From positions 6,138,001 to 6,202,000 of the forward strand of contig NZ_LT907842.1 of the NCBI RefSeq assembly GCF_900215245.1: 64,000 nt of DNA, given 5' to 3'. Shown here piece by piece: positions 50,490 to 62,648 of this stretch (position 1 is its first letter; each line of letters begins with the position of its first letter). Source of the stretch: Pseudomonas fluorescens. Lineage in GTDB: Bacteria; Pseudomonadota; Gammaproteobacteria; Pseudomonadales; Pseudomonadaceae. The position numbers and the translations under genes are program-made. The notes under the pieces are model-generated. The model made no database searches and had not been told where the DNA came from. It saw nothing but the letters and a program-made list of their open reading frames with translations.

Positions 50490-51109
50490 GCCCGACCCAG
50501 GAGCAATTGACGGCGCTTGGCGGGGTTTTCCTCGCTGCCGTGCTGGTCGACAAGATCGCCAAGACCGGCCAGGTCACCGAAGCCGGCCTGACCTGCATGC
50601 TCGGCAGCTTGCTGATCCGCGATCCCAAGGACACCCTGGAAGTCTATGGCGGTGACGATTTGGCGCTGCGCGAAGGTTATCGCGCGCTGATCGGCGCGCT
50701 GGAGCGCGACCCGAGCACCTTGCAGCGCGAGCCATTGCGCTATGCGCTGTCGATGCTCGGCCTTGAACGCCAACTGGCCAAACGCGAAGACATGCTGGAA
50801 ACCATCGGCAAACGCCTGCCGCAGATTCAGTCCCAGGTGGAACACTTCGGCCCGGCCCACGAAAACGTGATTGCCGCTTGCGGCGCGCTGTATCAGGACA
50901 CCTTGAGCACCTTGCGCCAGCGAATCCAGGTACACGGCGACATGCGCAACCTGCAGCAACCCAATAACGCCTCGAAAATCCGCGCCCTGCTCCTGGCCGG
51001 TATTCGCTCGGCACGGTTGTGGCGGCAGTTGGGCGGCCATCGCTGGCAACTGGTGATCAGTCGTCGCAAATTGCTCAAAGAGCTTTACCCGTTGATGCGC
51101 AACGAATAA
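50486..51109 (+). CDS. hflD: High-frequency lysogenization protein HflD homolog
   Basis: The 207-residue protein starts at the ATG overlapping the mnmA stop. It shows the helical HflD pattern: [33 protein letters not shown] segment and [20 protein letters not shown] near the C-terminus. In E. coli it is a peripheral membrane protein that binds lambda CII; the native role is unclear. Order mnmA-hflD-purB is conserved. Confidence 0.93.
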   Translation: MSPTQEQLTALGGVFLAAVLVDKIAKTGQVTEAGLTCMLGSLLIRDPKDTLEVYGGDDLALREGYRALIGALERDPSTLQREPLRYALSMLGLERQLAKREDMLETIGKRLPQIQSQVEHFGPAHENVIAACGALYQDTLSTLRQRIQVHGDMRNLQQPNNASKIRALLLAGIRSARLWRQLGGHRWQLVISRRKLLKELYPLMRNE

Positions 51110-51147
51110 GTCGCACCGACAGGCCATTTTCAAGCCGTTACGCGTAA

Positions 51148-52605
<1,458 letters not shown>

Positions 52606-52626
52606 TTTAGCGCAAGCCCTCTTGAG

Positions 52627-52652
52627 ACGCCCGGCCGCGCCGGGCGTTTTTA
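52627..52652 (+). terminator. Terminator after purB
   Basis: ACGCCCGG-CCGCG-CCGGGCGT followed by TTTT lies 22 bases past the stop. Confidence 0.9.
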
Positions 52653-52690
52653 TTCCTGTCTTAAAAGTGCTTTTTTTCAATAGGTTACAC

Positions 52691-53857
52691 ATGAATCCTG
52701 ATATTCCTCTTCAACTTCTGGGCGGCATCACGGCACGCGAATTCCTGCGCGACTACTGGCAGAAAAAACCGCTGCTGATCCGCCAGGCCATCCCTGATTT
52801 CGAAAGCCCGATCGATGCCGACGAACTGGCCGGCCTGGCCCTGGAAGAAGAAGTCGAATCGCGCCTGGTGATCGAGCACGGCGAGCGCCCATGGGAGCTG
52901 CGCCGCGGGCCTTTCGCCGAAGACGCCTTCAGCACCCTGCCCGAGCGCGAGTGGACGCTGCTGGTGCAGGCTGTCGACCAGTTCGTGCCGGAAGTGGCCG
53001 AGCTGCTGGAGCACTTCCGCTTCCTGCCAAGCTGGCGTATCGACGACGTGATGATCAGCTTTGCCGCACCCGGCGGCAGCGTCGGCCCGCACTTCGATAA
53101 CTACGACGTGTTCCTGCTGCAGGCCCAAGGCAAGCGCAACTGGAAAATCGGCCAGATGTGCAACTCCGAAAGCCCGCTGCTGCAGCACGCTGACCTGCGC
53201 ATCCTCGCCGAATTCGAACAAAGCGAAGAATGGGTGCTGGAACCGGGCGACATGCTCTACCTGCCGCCGCGCCTGGCGCACTTCGGCATCGCTGAAGATG
53301 ACTGCATGACCTACTCGGTCGGCTTCCGCGCACCGAGCGCCGCTGAAGTCCTGACCCACTTCACCGACTTCCTCAGCCAATACCTGACGGACGAAGAGCG
53401 TTACACCGACGCCGACGCCCAACCGGTCAGCGACCCGCACCAGATTCAAGGCGATGCACTTGACCGCCTGAAAAGCCTTCTGGCCGAGCACATGAGCGAC
53501 GAGCGCATGCTGCTGACCTGGTTCGGCCAGTTCATGACCGAGCCACGCTACCCGGAAATGGTCGCAGGCGAAGAGTTGGTCGAAGAAGACTTTATCGCCA
53601 GCCTGGAAGACGGCGCGATTTTGGTCCGCAACCCAAGCGCCCGCATGGCGTGGTCGGAAGTGGACGATGATGTCTTGCTGTTCGCCAGCGGCCAGAGCCG
53701 TTACCTGCCAGGCAAACTGCGCGAGCTGTTGAAGCTGATCTGCTCGGCCGACGCCCTGCACAGCGAAAATCTTGGTACATGGCTCGCAGACGAAGACGGT
53801 CGCGACCTGCTGTGCGAATTGGTCAAGCAAGGAAGCCTGGGATTTGCCGATGAATAA
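52691..53857 (+). CDS. roxA: Ribosomal protein L16 arginine hydroxylase (RoxA/YcfD-like)
   Basis: The 388-residue JmjC/cupin oxygenase (start MNPDIPLQLLGGITAREFLR) has the iron ligands in GPHFDNYDVFLLQAQG (HxD) and RLAHFGIAED (second His), with GKRNWKIG as 2-oxoglutarate contact. A C-terminal winged-helix-like domain follows. E. coli YcfD hydroxylates an Arg of ribosomal protein L16. It overlaps the GNAT gene by eight bases. Confidence 0.92.
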   Translation: MNPDIPLQLLGGITAREFLRDYWQKKPLLIRQAIPDFESPIDADELAGLALEEEVESRLVIEHGERPWELRRGPFAEDAFSTLPEREWTLLVQAVDQFVPEVAELLEHFRFLPSWRIDDVMISFAAPGGSVGPHFDNYDVFLLQAQGKRNWKIGQMCNSESPLLQHADLRILAEFEQSEEWVLEPGDMLYLPPRLAHFGIAEDDCMTYSVGFRAPSAAEVLTHFTDFLSQYLTDEERYTDADAQPVSDPHQIQGDALDRLKSLLAEHMSDERMLLTWFGQFMTEPRYPEMVAGEELVEEDFIASLEDGAILVRNPSARMAWSEVDDDVLLFASGQSRYLPGKLRELLKLICSADALHSENLGTWLADEDGRDLLCELVKQGSLGFADE

Positions 53858-54272
53858 GATTCACGTAAGTGTCGCGGACTGGCAAAAGGATATCGCTGAG
53901 ATTCGGCGCATTCGTGAAGCGGTATTCATCGCTGAACAATCGGTTCCACCTGAGCTTGAATGGGACGCAGACGACGCTGACGCCGTGCATTTTCTCGCCT
54001 TTGAAGGTGACTTTCCGATTGGCACCGCGCGCCTGCTGCCCAGCGGCGAAATCGGCCGCGTATCGGTGCTTAAGGACTGGCGCGGGCTGAAGGTCGGCGA
54101 CAAGCTGATGGAAGCCGTGATTGGCATGGCCGAGCAACGTGGCCAGACCAAGCAGTTCCTCAGTGCGCAGGTGTATGCGGCGCCGTTTTATGAGCGACTG
54201 GGCTTCAAGATTGTCAGTGATGAGTTCCTGGAAGTCGGGATTCCACATGTCGATATGGTGCGCGAGGGCTGA
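53850..54272 (+). CDS. GNAT family N-acetyltransferase
   Basis: The start at 53850 lies inside the end of roxA. The 140-residue protein shows the GNAT fold: IRRIREAVFIAEQSVPPELE, IGRVSVLKDWRGLKVGDKLM (acetyl-CoA loop, degenerate) and SAQVYAAPFYERLGFKIVSD, similar to the ElaA/YjcF type. The substrate is unknown; coupling to roxA is conserved in Pseudomonas as far as I recall. Confidence 0.88.
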   Translation: MNKIHVSVADWQKDIAEIRRIREAVFIAEQSVPPELEWDADDADAVHFLAFEGDFPIGTARLLPSGEIGRVSVLKDWRGLKVGDKLMEAVIGMAEQRGQTKQFLSAQVYAAPFYERLGFKIVSDEFLEVGIPHVDMVREG

Positions 54273-54291
54273 TTCGAGACCGAGTCGCCCT

Positions 54292-54361
54292 TATCGCAGG
54301 CAAGCCAGCTGCCACATTTGGAATGCATTCCCCTGTCGGAGCTGGCTTGCCTGCGATAGCG
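54292..54361. repeat. REPIN, diverged type
   Basis: TATCGCAGGCAAGCCAGCTG and the inverse AGCTGGCTTGCCTGCGATAG lie close together (about 15 bases between units). The core GCCAGCTG differs from the other copies (GCCCGCTCC), marking a separate subtype. Confidence 0.85.
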
Positions 54362-54376
54362 TCATCAGCAATACCC

Positions 54377-54404
54377 AAAATGCCCTGCCTGCCAGGGCAT
54401 TTTG
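54377..54404 (+). terminator. Terminator behind the roxA-GNAT unit
   Basis: AAAATGCCCTG-CCTGC-CAGGGCATTTT is a perfect 11-bp stem with a T-run, located beyond the REPIN. Confidence 0.8.
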
Positions 54405-54484
54405 CCGTCTACGATTCAACTTGCGACCTGCCAGGCCGACAAACTGGCACTATCAAGCTTAAATGACTCGCAGAGATAACGGAC

Positions 54485-55222
54485 ATGTCCCTACGCACCC
54501 TGCTCACCGCTCTCCTCCTGACCGCCAGCGTCTCAGCAATGGCTGACACCGAAGTCGTCAACCTGAGCAATCGCACCAGCGCTGATTTACTGCCCGTGGC
54601 GCAGAATTTCATCGGCAAGGACGGCACCGTCAGCGCCTACGGCAACCAGCTGATTGTCAAAGCCGACCCCGGCAAGATCCAGGACCTGCGCGCATTGCTC
54701 GCCCAACTCGACACACCCGCCAAGCGCCTGCTGATCACCGTCGACAGCAACGAAAACAATCAGCAGAACACCGGCGACAGCCAGACGCGCATCATCAGTT
54801 ACGGCACCGCCAGCCGCGATGGAGGCATCCAGCAGATCCAGGCCAGCGAAGGAGTGCCCGCGCTGATCCAGGTGGGCCAGAGCGTGCCACTGACAACGAC
54901 CCAGCCAGACGCCTATGGCCGCCCGCAAAACCAGACCCAGTATCGCAACGTGACCCAAGGTTTTTACGTCACCGCCAGCGTCACTGGCGAGACCGTACAC
55001 CTGGCCATCAGTACCAACCGTGACCGTATGAGCCAGGAACGTCCCGATGTAGTGAACGTACAGAGTACCGACACAACCGTCAGCGGGCGCCTGGGTGAAT
55101 GGATCTCGCTGGCAGGCATCAACCGTGAGACTCAGGCCGACAAATCTTCTACAACCCGCAGCTACTCTACTCAGGGACGCGATGACCTGACTTTGCGGGT
55201 CAAGGTCGACACCTTGAACTGA
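54485..55222 (+). CDS. Periplasmic protein with secretin N-terminal-like domain
   Basis: The 245-residue product has a Sec signal peptide (MSLRTLLTALLLTASVSAMA), then an N1-type repeat as in secretins (TEVVNLSNRTSADLLPVAQN, LIVKADPGKIQDLRALLAQL) and a beta-rich part ending LTLRVKVDTLN. The beta-barrel pore of true secretins is lacking, and no secretion genes are near. It may bind peptidoglycan or partner proteins; the function is unknown. Confidence 0.8.
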   Translation: MSLRTLLTALLLTASVSAMADTEVVNLSNRTSADLLPVAQNFIGKDGTVSAYGNQLIVKADPGKIQDLRALLAQLDTPAKRLLITVDSNENNQQNTGDSQTRIISYGTASRDGGIQQIQASEGVPALIQVGQSVPLTTTQPDAYGRPQNQTQYRNVTQGFYVTASVTGETVHLAISTNRDRMSQERPDVVNVQSTDTTVSGRLGEWISLAGINRETQADKSSTTRSYSTQGRDDLTLRVKVDTLN

Positions 55223-55724
55223 AGCACCGAAAACTGACTGGCGAGTCGTATTAGACTAAAGATGTAGTGCTATAAAAAAAGCACTACAAAACGTTTGACG
55301 ATCCAAAAAAGCATGGGCATGATGGCCTCGCTCCCGCTAATCAGGGGCCCTGGCAAGGGCCTTCGGATCGTCGCTCTAAGCTACCCATCTGAGCCGATTC
55401 GTGTCTGTACCGCCCACAAGGTGTGTTTGACGAGGTTGCGACTGGAACGAAGTTGTCCCGAGGGACGGAAGCTAACCAGGTAACCCGGCTACACACTGAT
55501 GGATCGTACAAAGGCCCACGACGCCCGAAGACTGTTCGCAGTTCGCCCTTACCTGCCCAACTCCCCTCTCGCTACTCGTTCATCCCGTCGCCTTCCCCGC
55601 CGAACCTGACTTGACCGCCTAAGCTTCTGGTCAGCGAGCGCCACGCCTGTGCAGTGAATGCAGGGCTGGCAAACGGATCTTTCCACACTGTTTTTCCACA
55701 CGAAGACGCGACGAGGTTTTTCCC
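55223..55724. promoter_or_regulatory. Long structured leader region upstream of aceA, 502 bp
   Basis: No convincing gene is present. Three hairpins are visible: GTAGTGCT...AGCACTAC (55264-55287, likely terminator of the preceding gene), GGCCCTGGCAAGGGCC (about 55347-55362) and GTCCCGAGGGAC (about 55454-55465). The region could hold an sRNA or a regulated 5' leader of aceA. The 3' end has a purine-rich stretch (GAGG) before the aceA ATG. Confidence 0.45.
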
Positions 55725-57050
<1,326 letters not shown>

Positions 57051-57112
57051 TCAACTGAGTACACGGCCATTGCGGGTTCACGGAAGACCTAACCGCAATG
57101 CCGCACGATCTG

Positions 57113-57142
57113 ACGCCCCGACTGGTTCGGGGCGTTTTTTTT
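57113..57142 (+). terminator. Terminator after aceA
   Basis: ACGCCCCGA-CTGGT-TCGGGGCGT with T8 lies about 60 bases behind the aceA stop. Confidence 0.9.
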
Positions 57143-57705
57143 GGTGCGCAGAAAAGCCCTCGGACAGCACACGCATCAAAGGTGGGGGCTGGCTCGCCTG
57201 CGATAGCGGTCCGTCAGCGCCCTTTCACAGGCTGGCACACCCCTGTCGCGGGCAAGCCTGGCTCACACAGGGACTGGGCCGAACCTGAAGGCTTTGCGCA
57301 AAACATTGATCCAGAGCGGTATTTGCCTGAATAAAATCGGTTAAAAGATCCCTTCGAGCAACTAGCGGCAATCTAGCAAGTAACAGTAACTTCCCCCGCT
57401 ACATCACGCGCACCCGCTTAACACCCACCCAAACAATAGTCATTATCATTTAGCCCATGAAAACTTCTTTACAGCTTAAACAAAACATATTTGATAAAAA
57501 GCCCGCTAATGCCCACCCCGCAAGGGCTGCAGCCCCACAAAGGTGCACTATGTGCTTATTCCATCGAATAATTTCGCTATAGGAATTTTACTTGCCCGGT
57601 GTTTAGCCATAAAATCACCGCGATTGATTGCAGTGCGACATATCGTCACTGCATCGTTACTTTTTCGAGCTCAGAGACCTTTGCTCTCTGTTAAGGATTT
57701 CCAGC
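57143..57705. promoter_or_regulatory. Intergenic and promoter region upstream of nuoA
   Basis: After the aceA terminator comes a REPIN (57181-57268), then an AT-rich stretch from about 57300 to 57620 that must hold the nuo promoter. A Fur-like half palindrome (AATAGTCATTATCATTTA, 57435-57452) is visible. No convincing gene is present. Confidence 0.45.
57181..57268. repeat. REPIN, degenerate
   Basis: GGTGGGGGCTGGCTCGCCTG and the inverse-oriented CGCGGGCAAGCCTGGCTCAC enclose about 35 bases. Several mismatches between arms show it is an old copy. Confidence 0.7.
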
Positions 57706-58119
57706 ATGACCGAAGCGACAGGACTCATGGCCCACAACTGGGGCTTTGCCATTTTCCTCCTCGGTGTTGTCGGCCTTTGTGCCTTCATGCTTGGTGTCTC
57801 CAGCCTCCTCGGGTCAAAAGCCTGGGGCCGCAGCAAAAATGAACCGTTCGAGTCCGGCATGCTGCCTACAGGTGGCGCCCGCTTGCGGCTCTCAGCCAAA
57901 TTCTATCTGGTCGCGATGCTGTTCGTGATCTTCGATATCGAAGCCCTCTTTCTCTTTGCCTGGTCTGTGTCCGTCCGCGAAAGCGGCTGGACCGGATTCG
58001 TCGAAGCCCTCGTTTTCATAGCAATTCTGTTGGCAGGCCTTGTCTACCTATTTCGAGTGGGCGCCCTTGACTGGGCTCCGGAAGCTCGTCGTAAGCGGCA
58101 AGCGAAGCTGAAACAATGA
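57706..58119 (+). CDS. nuoA: NADH-quinone oxidoreductase subunit A
   Basis: The start at 57706 ([20 protein letters not shown]) has AAGGA eight bases upstream. The 137-residue membrane subunit has three helices and the conserved loop [20 protein letters not shown] and [20 protein letters not shown]. It is the first gene of the complex I operon. Confidence 0.95.
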   Translation: MTEATGLMAHNWGFAIFLLGVVGLCAFMLGVSSLLGSKAWGRSKNEPFESGMLPTGGARLRLSAKFYLVAMLFVIFDIEALFLFAWSVSVRESGWTGFVEALVFIAILLAGLVYLFRVGALDWAPEARRKRQAKLKQ

Positions 58120-58129
58120 GGCTTTGGCG

Positions 58130-58804
58130 ATGCAATACAATCTCACCAGGATCGACCCGGATGCTCCTAACGATCAGTACCCTATCGGCGAACGGGAAAC
58201 CGTTTCCGATCCGTTAGAAGATCAAGTCCACAAAAACATCTACATGGGCAAGCTGGAAGACGTGCTGAGTGGCGCGGTCAACTGGGGACGTAAGAACTCC
58301 CTGTGGCCGTACAACTTCGGTCTGTCCTGCTGCTACGTGGAAATGACCACCGCCTTCACGGCGCCCCACGACATCGCGCGCTTTGGCGCCGAAGTTATCC
58401 GGGCATCACCGCGTCAGGCGGATTTCATGGTTATCGCCGGAACCTGCTTTATCAAGATGGCGCCGATCATTCAGCGTCTCTACGAGCAAATGCTCGAACC
58501 GAAGTGGGTTATCTCCATGGGTTCGTGCGCCAACTCCGGTGGCATGTACGACATCTATTCCGTCGTTCAAGGGGTGGACAAGTTCCTGCCCGTGGACGTC
58601 TACGTGCCTGGCTGCCCGCCCCGCCCTGAAGCATTTCTGCAAGGCTTGATGCTGTTGCAGGAATCGATTGGCAAGGAGCGTCGCCCACTGTCCTGGGTTG
58701 TCGGAGATCAAGGCGTGTATCGCGCCGAGATGCCGTCACAAAAGGAACAGCGCCGCGAACAGCGAATCGCAGTCACCAACCTGCGCAGCCCCGACGAAGT
58801 CTGA
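58130..58804 (+). CDS. nuoB: NADH-quinone oxidoreductase subunit B
   Basis: The 224-residue subunit carries cluster N2 with the tandem cysteines in [10 protein letters not shown], then GTCFIKMAP and [11 protein letters not shown]. It connects the hydrophilic arm to the quinone site. The start ATG at 58130 is preferred to a TTG six bases earlier. Confidence 0.96.
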   Translation: MQYNLTRIDPDAPNDQYPIGERETVSDPLEDQVHKNIYMGKLEDVLSGAVNWGRKNSLWPYNFGLSCCYVEMTTAFTAPHDIARFGAEVIRASPRQADFMVIAGTCFIKMAPIIQRLYEQMLEPKWVISMGSCANSGGMYDIYSVVQGVDKFLPVDVYVPGCPPRPEAFLQGLMLLQESIGKERRPLSWVVGDQGVYRAEMPSQKEQRREQRIAVTNLRSPDEV

Positions 58805-58876
58805 TCCAGCACCGCTTCTTTTATAGAACGAAAACCTGGCTTCATTCTTTACGTTGACCGAAAGCGATAAAAAACC

Positions 58877-60661
58877 ATGACTACAGGCAGTGCTCTGTAC
58901 ATCCCGCCTTATAAGGCAGACGACCAGGATGTGGTTGTCGAACTCAATAACCGTTTTGGCCCTGACGCCTTTACCGCCCAGGCCACACGTACCGGCATGC
59001 CGGTGCTGTGGGTGGCGCGCGCCAGGCTCGTCGAAGTCCTGACCTTCCTGCGCAACCTGCCCAAGCCGTACGTCATGCTCTATGACCTGCATGGCGTGGA
59101 CGAGCGTCTGCGGACCAAGCGCCAGGGCCTGCCGAGCGGCGCCGATTTCACCGTGTTCTATCACCTGCTGTCGATCGAACGTAACAGCGACGTGATGATC
59201 AAGGTCGCCCTCTCCGAAAGCGACCTGAGCGTCCCGACCGTGACCGGCATCTGGCCCAACGCCAGCTGGTACGAGCGTGAAGTCTGGGACATGTTCGGTA
59301 TCGACTTCCCGGGCCACCCGCACCTGACGCGCATCATGATGCCGCCGACCTGGGAAGGTCACCCGCTGCGCAAGGACTTCCCTGCGCGCGCCACCGAATT
59401 CGACCCATTCAGCCTGAACCTCGCCAAGCAACAGCTTGAAGAAGAGGCTGCACGCTTCCGGCCGGAAGACTGGGGCATGAAACGCTCCGGCACCAACGAG
59501 GACTACATGTTCCTCAACCTGGGCCCGAACCACCCTTCGGCGCACGGTGCCTTCCGTATCATCCTGCAACTGGACGGCGAAGAAATCGTCGACTGCGTGC
59601 CGGACATCGGTTACCACCACCGTGGTGCCGAGAAGATGGCCGAGCGCCAGTCGTGGCACAGCTTCATCCCGTACACCGACCGTATCGACTACCTCGGCGG
59701 CGTGATGAACAACCTGCCGTACGTGCTCTCGGTCGAGAAGCTGGCCGGTATCAAGGTGCCGGACCGCGTCGACACCATCCGCATCATGATGGCCGAGTTC
59801 TTCCGGATCACCAGCCACCTGCTGTTCCTGGGTACCTACATCCAGGACGTCGGCGCCATGACCCCGGTGTTCTTCACCTTCACCGACCGCCAGCGCGCCT
59901 ACAAGGTCATCGAAGCCATCACCGGCTTCCGCCTGCACCCGGCCTGGTACCGCATCGGCGGTGTCGCGCACGACCTGCCAAATGGCTGGGAACGCCTGGT
60001 CAAGGAATTCATCGACTGGATGCCCAAGCGTCTGGACGAGTACCAGAAAGCCGCCCTGGACAACAGCATCCTCAAGGGCCGGACCATTGGGGTCGCGGCC
60101 TACAACACCAAAGAGGCCCTGGAATGGGGCGTCACCGGTGCTGGCCTGCGTTCCACCGGTTGCGATTTCGACCTGCGTAAAGCGCGCCCGTACTCCGGCT
60201 ACGAGAACTTCGAATTCGAAGTGCCGTTGGCGGCCAATGGCGATGCCTACGACCGTTGCATCGTGCGCGTCGAAGAAATGCGCCAGAGCCTGAAGATCAT
60301 CGAGCAATGCATGCGCAACATGCCGGCAGGCGCGTACAAGGCGGACCACCCGCTGACCACGCCGCCGCCGAAAGAGCGCACGCTGCAACACATCGAAACC
60401 CTGATCACGCACTTCCTGCAGGTTTCGTGGGGCCCGGTGATGCCGGCCAACGAATCCTTCCAGATGATCGAAGCGACCAAGGGTATCAACAGTTATTACC
60501 TGACGAGCGATGGCGGCACCATGAGCTACCGCACCCGGATTCGCACTCCAAGCTTCCCGCACCTGCAGCAGATCCCTTCGGTGATCAAAGGTGAAATGGT
60601 CGCGGACTTGATTGCGTACCTGGGTAGTATCGATTTCGTTATGGCCGACGTGGACCGCTAA
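58877..60661 (+). CDS. nuoC: NADH-quinone oxidoreductase subunit C/D fusion
   Basis: The 594-residue protein joins NuoC (residues 1 to about 190, with [20 protein letters not shown] and [18 protein letters not shown]) and NuoD (from about 205, [36 protein letters not shown], quinone-site loop). Fusion is usual in gammaproteobacteria. A 72-base gap follows nuoB. Confidence 0.96.
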   Translation: MTTGSALYIPPYKADDQDVVVELNNRFGPDAFTAQATRTGMPVLWVARARLVEVLTFLRNLPKPYVMLYDLHGVDERLRTKRQGLPSGADFTVFYHLLSIERNSDVMIKVALSESDLSVPTVTGIWPNASWYEREVWDMFGIDFPGHPHLTRIMMPPTWEGHPLRKDFPARATEFDPFSLNLAKQQLEEEAARFRPEDWGMKRSGTNEDYMFLNLGPNHPSAHGAFRIILQLDGEEIVDCVPDIGYHHRGAEKMAERQSWHSFIPYTDRIDYLGGVMNNLPYVLSVEKLAGIKVPDRVDTIRIMMAEFFRITSHLLFLGTYIQDVGAMTPVFFTFTDRQRAYKVIEAITGFRLHPAWYRIGGVAHDLPNGWERLVKEFIDWMPKRLDEYQKAALDNSILKGRTIGVAAYNTKEALEWGVTGAGLRSTGCDFDLRKARPYSGYENFEFEVPLAANGDAYDRCIVRVEEMRQSLKIIEQCMRNMPAGAYKADHPLTTPPPKERTLQHIETLITHFLQVSWGPVMPANESFQMIEATKGINSYYLTSDGGTMSYRTRIRTPSFPHLQQIPSVIKGEMVADLIAYLGSIDFVMADVDR

Positions 60662-60663
60662 GC

Positions 60664-61161
60664 ATGAATAGCACGCTTATCCAGACAGACCGTTTCACCT
60701 TGAGTGAAACCGAGCGCTCGGCCATCGAGCACGAGCTGCATCACTACGAAGACCCGCGCGCGGCGTCTATCGAAGCCTTGAAGATCGTCCAGAAGGAACG
60801 TGGCTGGGTGCCGGACGGCGCCCTCTACGCCATCGGCGAGATCCTTGGCATCCCCGCCAGCGACGTTGAAGGTGTGGCCACGTTCTACAGCCAGATCTTC
60901 CGCCAGCCGGTGGGTCGCCACATTATTCGCGTGTGCGACAGCATGGTCTGCTACATCGGTGGCCACGAGTCCGTGGTCAGTGAGATCCAGAACAAGCTGG
61001 GCATCGGCCTCGGCCAGACCACTCCGGATGGCCGCTTCACGCTGCTGCCGGTGTGCTGCCTGGGTAACTGCGACAAGGCGCCGGCGTTGATGATCGACGA
61101 CGACACATTCGGTGACGTGCAGCCTGCTGGCGTCACCCAATTGCTCGAGGGCTACCCATGA
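60664..61161 (+). CDS. nuoE: NADH-quinone oxidoreductase subunit E
   Basis: The 165-residue protein has a thioredoxin-like fold with the N1a [2Fe-2S] ligands in [12 protein letters not shown] and [13 protein letters not shown]. It begins two bases after nuoCD and overlaps nuoF by four. Confidence 0.96.
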   Translation: MNSTLIQTDRFTLSETERSAIEHELHHYEDPRAASIEALKIVQKERGWVPDGALYAIGEILGIPASDVEGVATFYSQIFRQPVGRHIIRVCDSMVCYIGGHESVVSEIQNKLGIGLGQTTPDGRFTLLPVCCLGNCDKAPALMIDDDTFGDVQPAGVTQLLEGYP

Positions 61162-62513
61162 CCCTGACTTCTTTCGGCCCGGCCAACCTGATCAAGCGTT
61201 CGGCCGAGACCCACCCGCTGACCTGGCGCCTGCGTGACGACGGCGAGCCGGTATGGCTCGACGAGTACCAGGCCAAGAACGGTTACGCCGCGGCGCGCAA
61301 AGCCTTCGCCGACATGGCCCAGGACGATATCGTCCAGACCGTGAAAGACGCCGGCCTTAAAGGTCGCGGCGGTGCTGGCTTCCCCACTGGCGTTAAGTGG
61401 GGGCTGATGCCCAAAGACGAATCCATCAACATTCGCTACCTGCTGTGCAACGCGGATGAAATGGAGCCGAACACCTGGAAAGACCGCATGCTGATGGAGC
61501 AACTGCCCCATCTGCTGATCGAAGGCATGCTGATCAGTGCCCGTGCACTGAAAACCTACCGTGGCTACATCTTCCTGCGTGGCGAATACACCACCGCCGC
61601 CAAGCACCTGAACCGTGCCGTGGAAGAAGCCAAGGCCGCCGGCCTGCTGGGCAAGAACATCCTCGGTTCCGGTTTTGACTTCGAACTGTTCGTGCACACC
61701 GGCGCCGGGCGTTATATCTGCGGTGAAGAAACCGCACTGATCAACTCCCTCGAAGGCCGCCGCGCCAACCCGCGCTCCAAGCCGCCCTTCCCTGCCGCCG
61801 TCGGCGTGTGGGGCAAGCCGACGTGCGTGAACAACGTCGAGACCCTGTGCAACGTGCCGGCGATCATCGCCGACGGCGTGGACTGGTACAAATCGTTGGC
61901 CCGCGAAGGCAGCGAAGACATGGGCACCAAGCTCATGGGCTTCTCCGGCAAGGTCAAGAACCCGGGCCTGTGGGAATTGCCATTCGGCGTGACCGCCCGC
62001 GAGTTGTTCGAGGACTACGCCGGCGGTATGCGCGACGGCTACACCCTCAAGGCCTGGCAACCAGGCGGCGCCGGCACCGGCTTCCTGCTGCCCGAGCACC
62101 TCGACGCACAAATGTACGCCGGCGGCATCGGCAAGGTCGGCACCCGTATGGGTACTGGCTTGGCGATGGCGGTGGACAACACCGTGAACATGGTGTCGTT
62201 GCTGCGCAACATGGAGCAGTTCTTCGCCCGCGAATCCTGCGGCTTCTGCACCCCGTGCCGTGACGGTTTGCCATGGAGCGTGAAGCTGTTGATGGCGATC
62301 GAGAAAGGCGAAGGCCAGCCAGGCGACATCGAGACCCTGCTGGGTCTGGTCGGCTTCCTCGGCCCAGGCAAGACCTTCTGTGCTCACGCACCGGGCGCCG
62401 TGGAGCCATTGGGCAGCGCAATCAAATACTTCCGTTCGGAGTTCGAAGCCGGCATCGCGCCTACCAGCGCCGCCGTCCCGCCTCTGGCGAGGCCGATCGT
62501 AGTCGGCGCGTAA
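61158..62513 (+). CDS. nuoF: NADH-quinone oxidoreductase subunit F
   Basis: The 451-residue NADH-oxidising subunit has the FMN/NADH site [17 protein letters not shown] and the N3 [4Fe-4S] ligands [12 protein letters not shown] plus a further Cys in [11 protein letters not shown]. Start overlaps nuoE by four bases. Confidence 0.97.
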   Translation: MTLTSFGPANLIKRSAETHPLTWRLRDDGEPVWLDEYQAKNGYAAARKAFADMAQDDIVQTVKDAGLKGRGGAGFPTGVKWGLMPKDESINIRYLLCNADEMEPNTWKDRMLMEQLPHLLIEGMLISARALKTYRGYIFLRGEYTTAAKHLNRAVEEAKAAGLLGKNILGSGFDFELFVHTGAGRYICGEETALINSLEGRRANPRSKPPFPAAVGVWGKPTCVNNVETLCNVPAIIADGVDWYKSLAREGSEDMGTKLMGFSGKVKNPGLWELPFGVTARELFEDYAGGMRDGYTLKAWQPGGAGTGFLLPEHLDAQMYAGGIGKVGTRMGTGLAMAVDNTVNMVSLLRNMEQFFARESCGFCTPCRDGLPWSVKLLMAIEKGEGQPGDIETLLGLVGFLGPGKTFCAHAPGAVEPLGSAIKYFRSEFEAGIAPTSAAVPPLARPIVVGA

Positions 62514-62522
62514 CGCTTAACC

Positions 62523-62548
62523 AGGCGAAGGGTCCGTGCCCTTCGCCT
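62523..62548 (+). other. Hairpin between nuoF and nuoG
   Basis: AGGCGAAGGG-TCCGTG-CCCTTCGCCT is a perfect 10-bp stem ten bases after the nuoF stop without a T-run. It could modulate mRNA stability or partial termination inside the nuo operon. Confidence 0.6.
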
Positions 62549-62648
62549 GCTCATGTGCTGACGCCTGTATGGCTGTGTAGATGCACATGAATAACAAGAT
62601 TCCATTAGCCACGCCCGCTGACAACGGGCCAACGAAGAACTTTGAACC

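Noticed and set aside
55295..55483. 62-codon frame in the aceA leader
   Set aside because: No ribosome site and irregular composition; it runs through the hairpins of the leader.
57070..57334. Small frames over the aceA terminator and REPIN
   Set aside because: They run through a terminator and repeat; not plausible genes.
58736..60562. 608-codon minus-strand frame opposite nuoCD
   Set aside because: Shadow of nuoCD; no ribosome site or domain.
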